The notes below the pieces were generated by a model. The model was given only the letters and a program-made list of their open reading frames with translations, made no database searches and was not told the DNA's origin. This document shows, piece after piece, positions 6,879 to 7,375 of a stretch of 7,375 bases of DNA. Position numbers and translations under genes: made by a program. The stretch covers positions 1 to 7,375 of the forward strand of contig CAZJWK010000119.1 of NCBI GenBank assembly GCA_964549595.1, read 5' to 3'. This stretch comes from CAZQQN01 sp964549595 (GTDB lineage Bacteria > Bacteroidota > Bacteroidia > CAILMK01 > CAYYUA01). Positions within the stretch are counted from its first letter, which is position 1. Every line of letters begins with the position of its first letter.

Positions 6879-7278
6879 ACACTTCTTAAAGCCGTTTTAA
6901 AGACCGTTGCCCTAACACTTAAACCGAAACCATGCAAAGAGCAGTGGTAAGGGAGAGGCTCTTCATACCAGTATTTACAAAGCTCAAGGAATATGCTAAT
7001 TGTTCAGGATGCTGATTTAGAGTATGATCTGCGAGAATTTAATCAATTGGCTAAACCTATTATGGAATGGACATCAGATTTGGTTTATGGTCCCCGCTTT
7101 ATGGGGGCTATCCGCACAGTGTCCTGTATCTGTTTTTCTGGCATTCAATTCGGAATGCTCTATTAACGTTTACTTCCAATGCTTTTAGTAAATTGGTTCT
7201 ACCATGAATTTTATGGAAATGTTTTTGAGAAGTTTTGATTTAGTAATAAAACGCCTATTTAAGTTGAAAACCCGTAAA
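6879..7278 (+). pseudogene. Decayed family-2 glycosyltransferase (dolichyl-phosphate mannosyltransferase-like)
   Basis: Remnant of a GT2 enzyme of the DPM1-like type, which moves a sugar from a nucleotide donor to a polyprenyl phosphate or similar lipid. Conserved blocks appear in the correct order but in changing frames. From 6879 the phase reads TLLKAVLKTVAL, resembling the first helix after the N-terminal strand (tentative). From 6931 a second phase reads HAKSSGKGEALHTSIYKAQG. After a frame change at about 6991-6993, a third phase reads MLIVQDADLEYD and then DLVYGPRFMG. From 7112 another phase reads PHSVLYLFFWHSIRNALL. From 7201 a last phase reads through METMFLRSF-like and DLVIKRLFKLKTRK segments, which resemble the METCYK and DVIK-LK-NR blocks. 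QDADLEYD is the family's signature metal/nucleotide site. The DDGSTDGT segment expected between the first two blocks is absent, implying an internal deletion. At least three frameshifts and several stops rule out a working enzyme. Flanking genes are intact, so sequencing error alone is unlikely. Confidence 0.82.
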
Positions 7279-7314
7279 TGAGGGGCTGGGTCGTGCCCAT
7301 CTATTGAATTTTTT

Positions 7315-7368
7315 GGGGCACCCTTAGAACGGGTCAAAAAATGCAATCAAAGGGTGCCTTTTGTTTTG
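7315..7368 (+). terminator. Terminator-like hairpin at the right edge
   Basis: GGCACCCTT at 7317-7325 is perfectly complementary to AAGGGTGCC at 7350-7358. Two further G-T pairs extend the stem outward, and the loop is 24 bases. A T-rich run (TTTTGTTTTG) follows the right arm, which fits an intrinsic terminator read on the + strand. On the - strand the arm is followed by A residues, so that direction is unlikely. It could be what remains of the 3' end of the decayed glycosyltransferase locus. Confidence 0.5.
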
Positions 7369-7375
7369 GGGGGTG

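Noticed and set aside
6650..7375. CRISPR array or tandem repeat array in the gene-poor end
   Set aside because: No regularly spaced repeats occur; the region is better explained by a decayed glycosyltransferase gene.

Overview
The window looks like chromosomal DNA of a Bacteroidota bacterium, most likely from the Cytophagales (for example Cyclobacteriaceae). The DNA is AT-rich and the genes have A-rich leaders with no regular Shine-Dalgarno sequence. The best promoter candidate has the Bacteroidota TTTG / TAnnTTTG form. The protein families also fit: a 5-helix cytochrome oxidase subunit III with a DP-x-x-F entry into helix 1, and an IS1096 passenger TnpR-like (pRiA4b ORF-3) protein with an acidic tail just before miaA. 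The genus is inference. All recognisable genes lie on the + strand.

Left part (1-4023): the 3' portion of a prohibitin-type SPFH membrane protein, cut by the window edge; a 197-bp gap with one hairpin; a 744-residue exported M48-type zinc metalloprotease with a possible TPR-like segment and a long uncharacterised C-terminal half; and, 2 bp later, an exported protein that may be an outer-membrane beta-barrel. The last two are almost certainly co-transcribed. Together they resemble the logic of periplasmic M48/TPR proteases that police outer-membrane proteins, but that link is inferred.

Middle part (4024-5662): a probable promoter, the TnpR-like protein, then miaA (tRNA A37 dimethylallyltransferase) after 26 bp. 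Despite its family name, the first of these is a housekeeping-style gene with no mobile-element context.

Right part (5663-6649): a heme-copper oxidase subunit III gene followed 10 bp later by a small two-helix membrane protein of unknown function. No other oxidase subunit is in the window.

Right end (6650-7375): no intact gene. It holds about 230 bp with no recognised content, then a decayed family-2 glycosyltransferase (dolichyl-phosphate mannosyltransferase-like). Its conserved blocks survive in order but in different reading frames, with stops and an apparent internal deletion. A terminator-like hairpin follows near the edge. I found no tRNA, rRNA, CRISPR array or insertion sequence. The clearest non-obvious signal is the glycosyltransferase pseudogene; the most interesting possible functional unit is the M48 protease and its neighbour.
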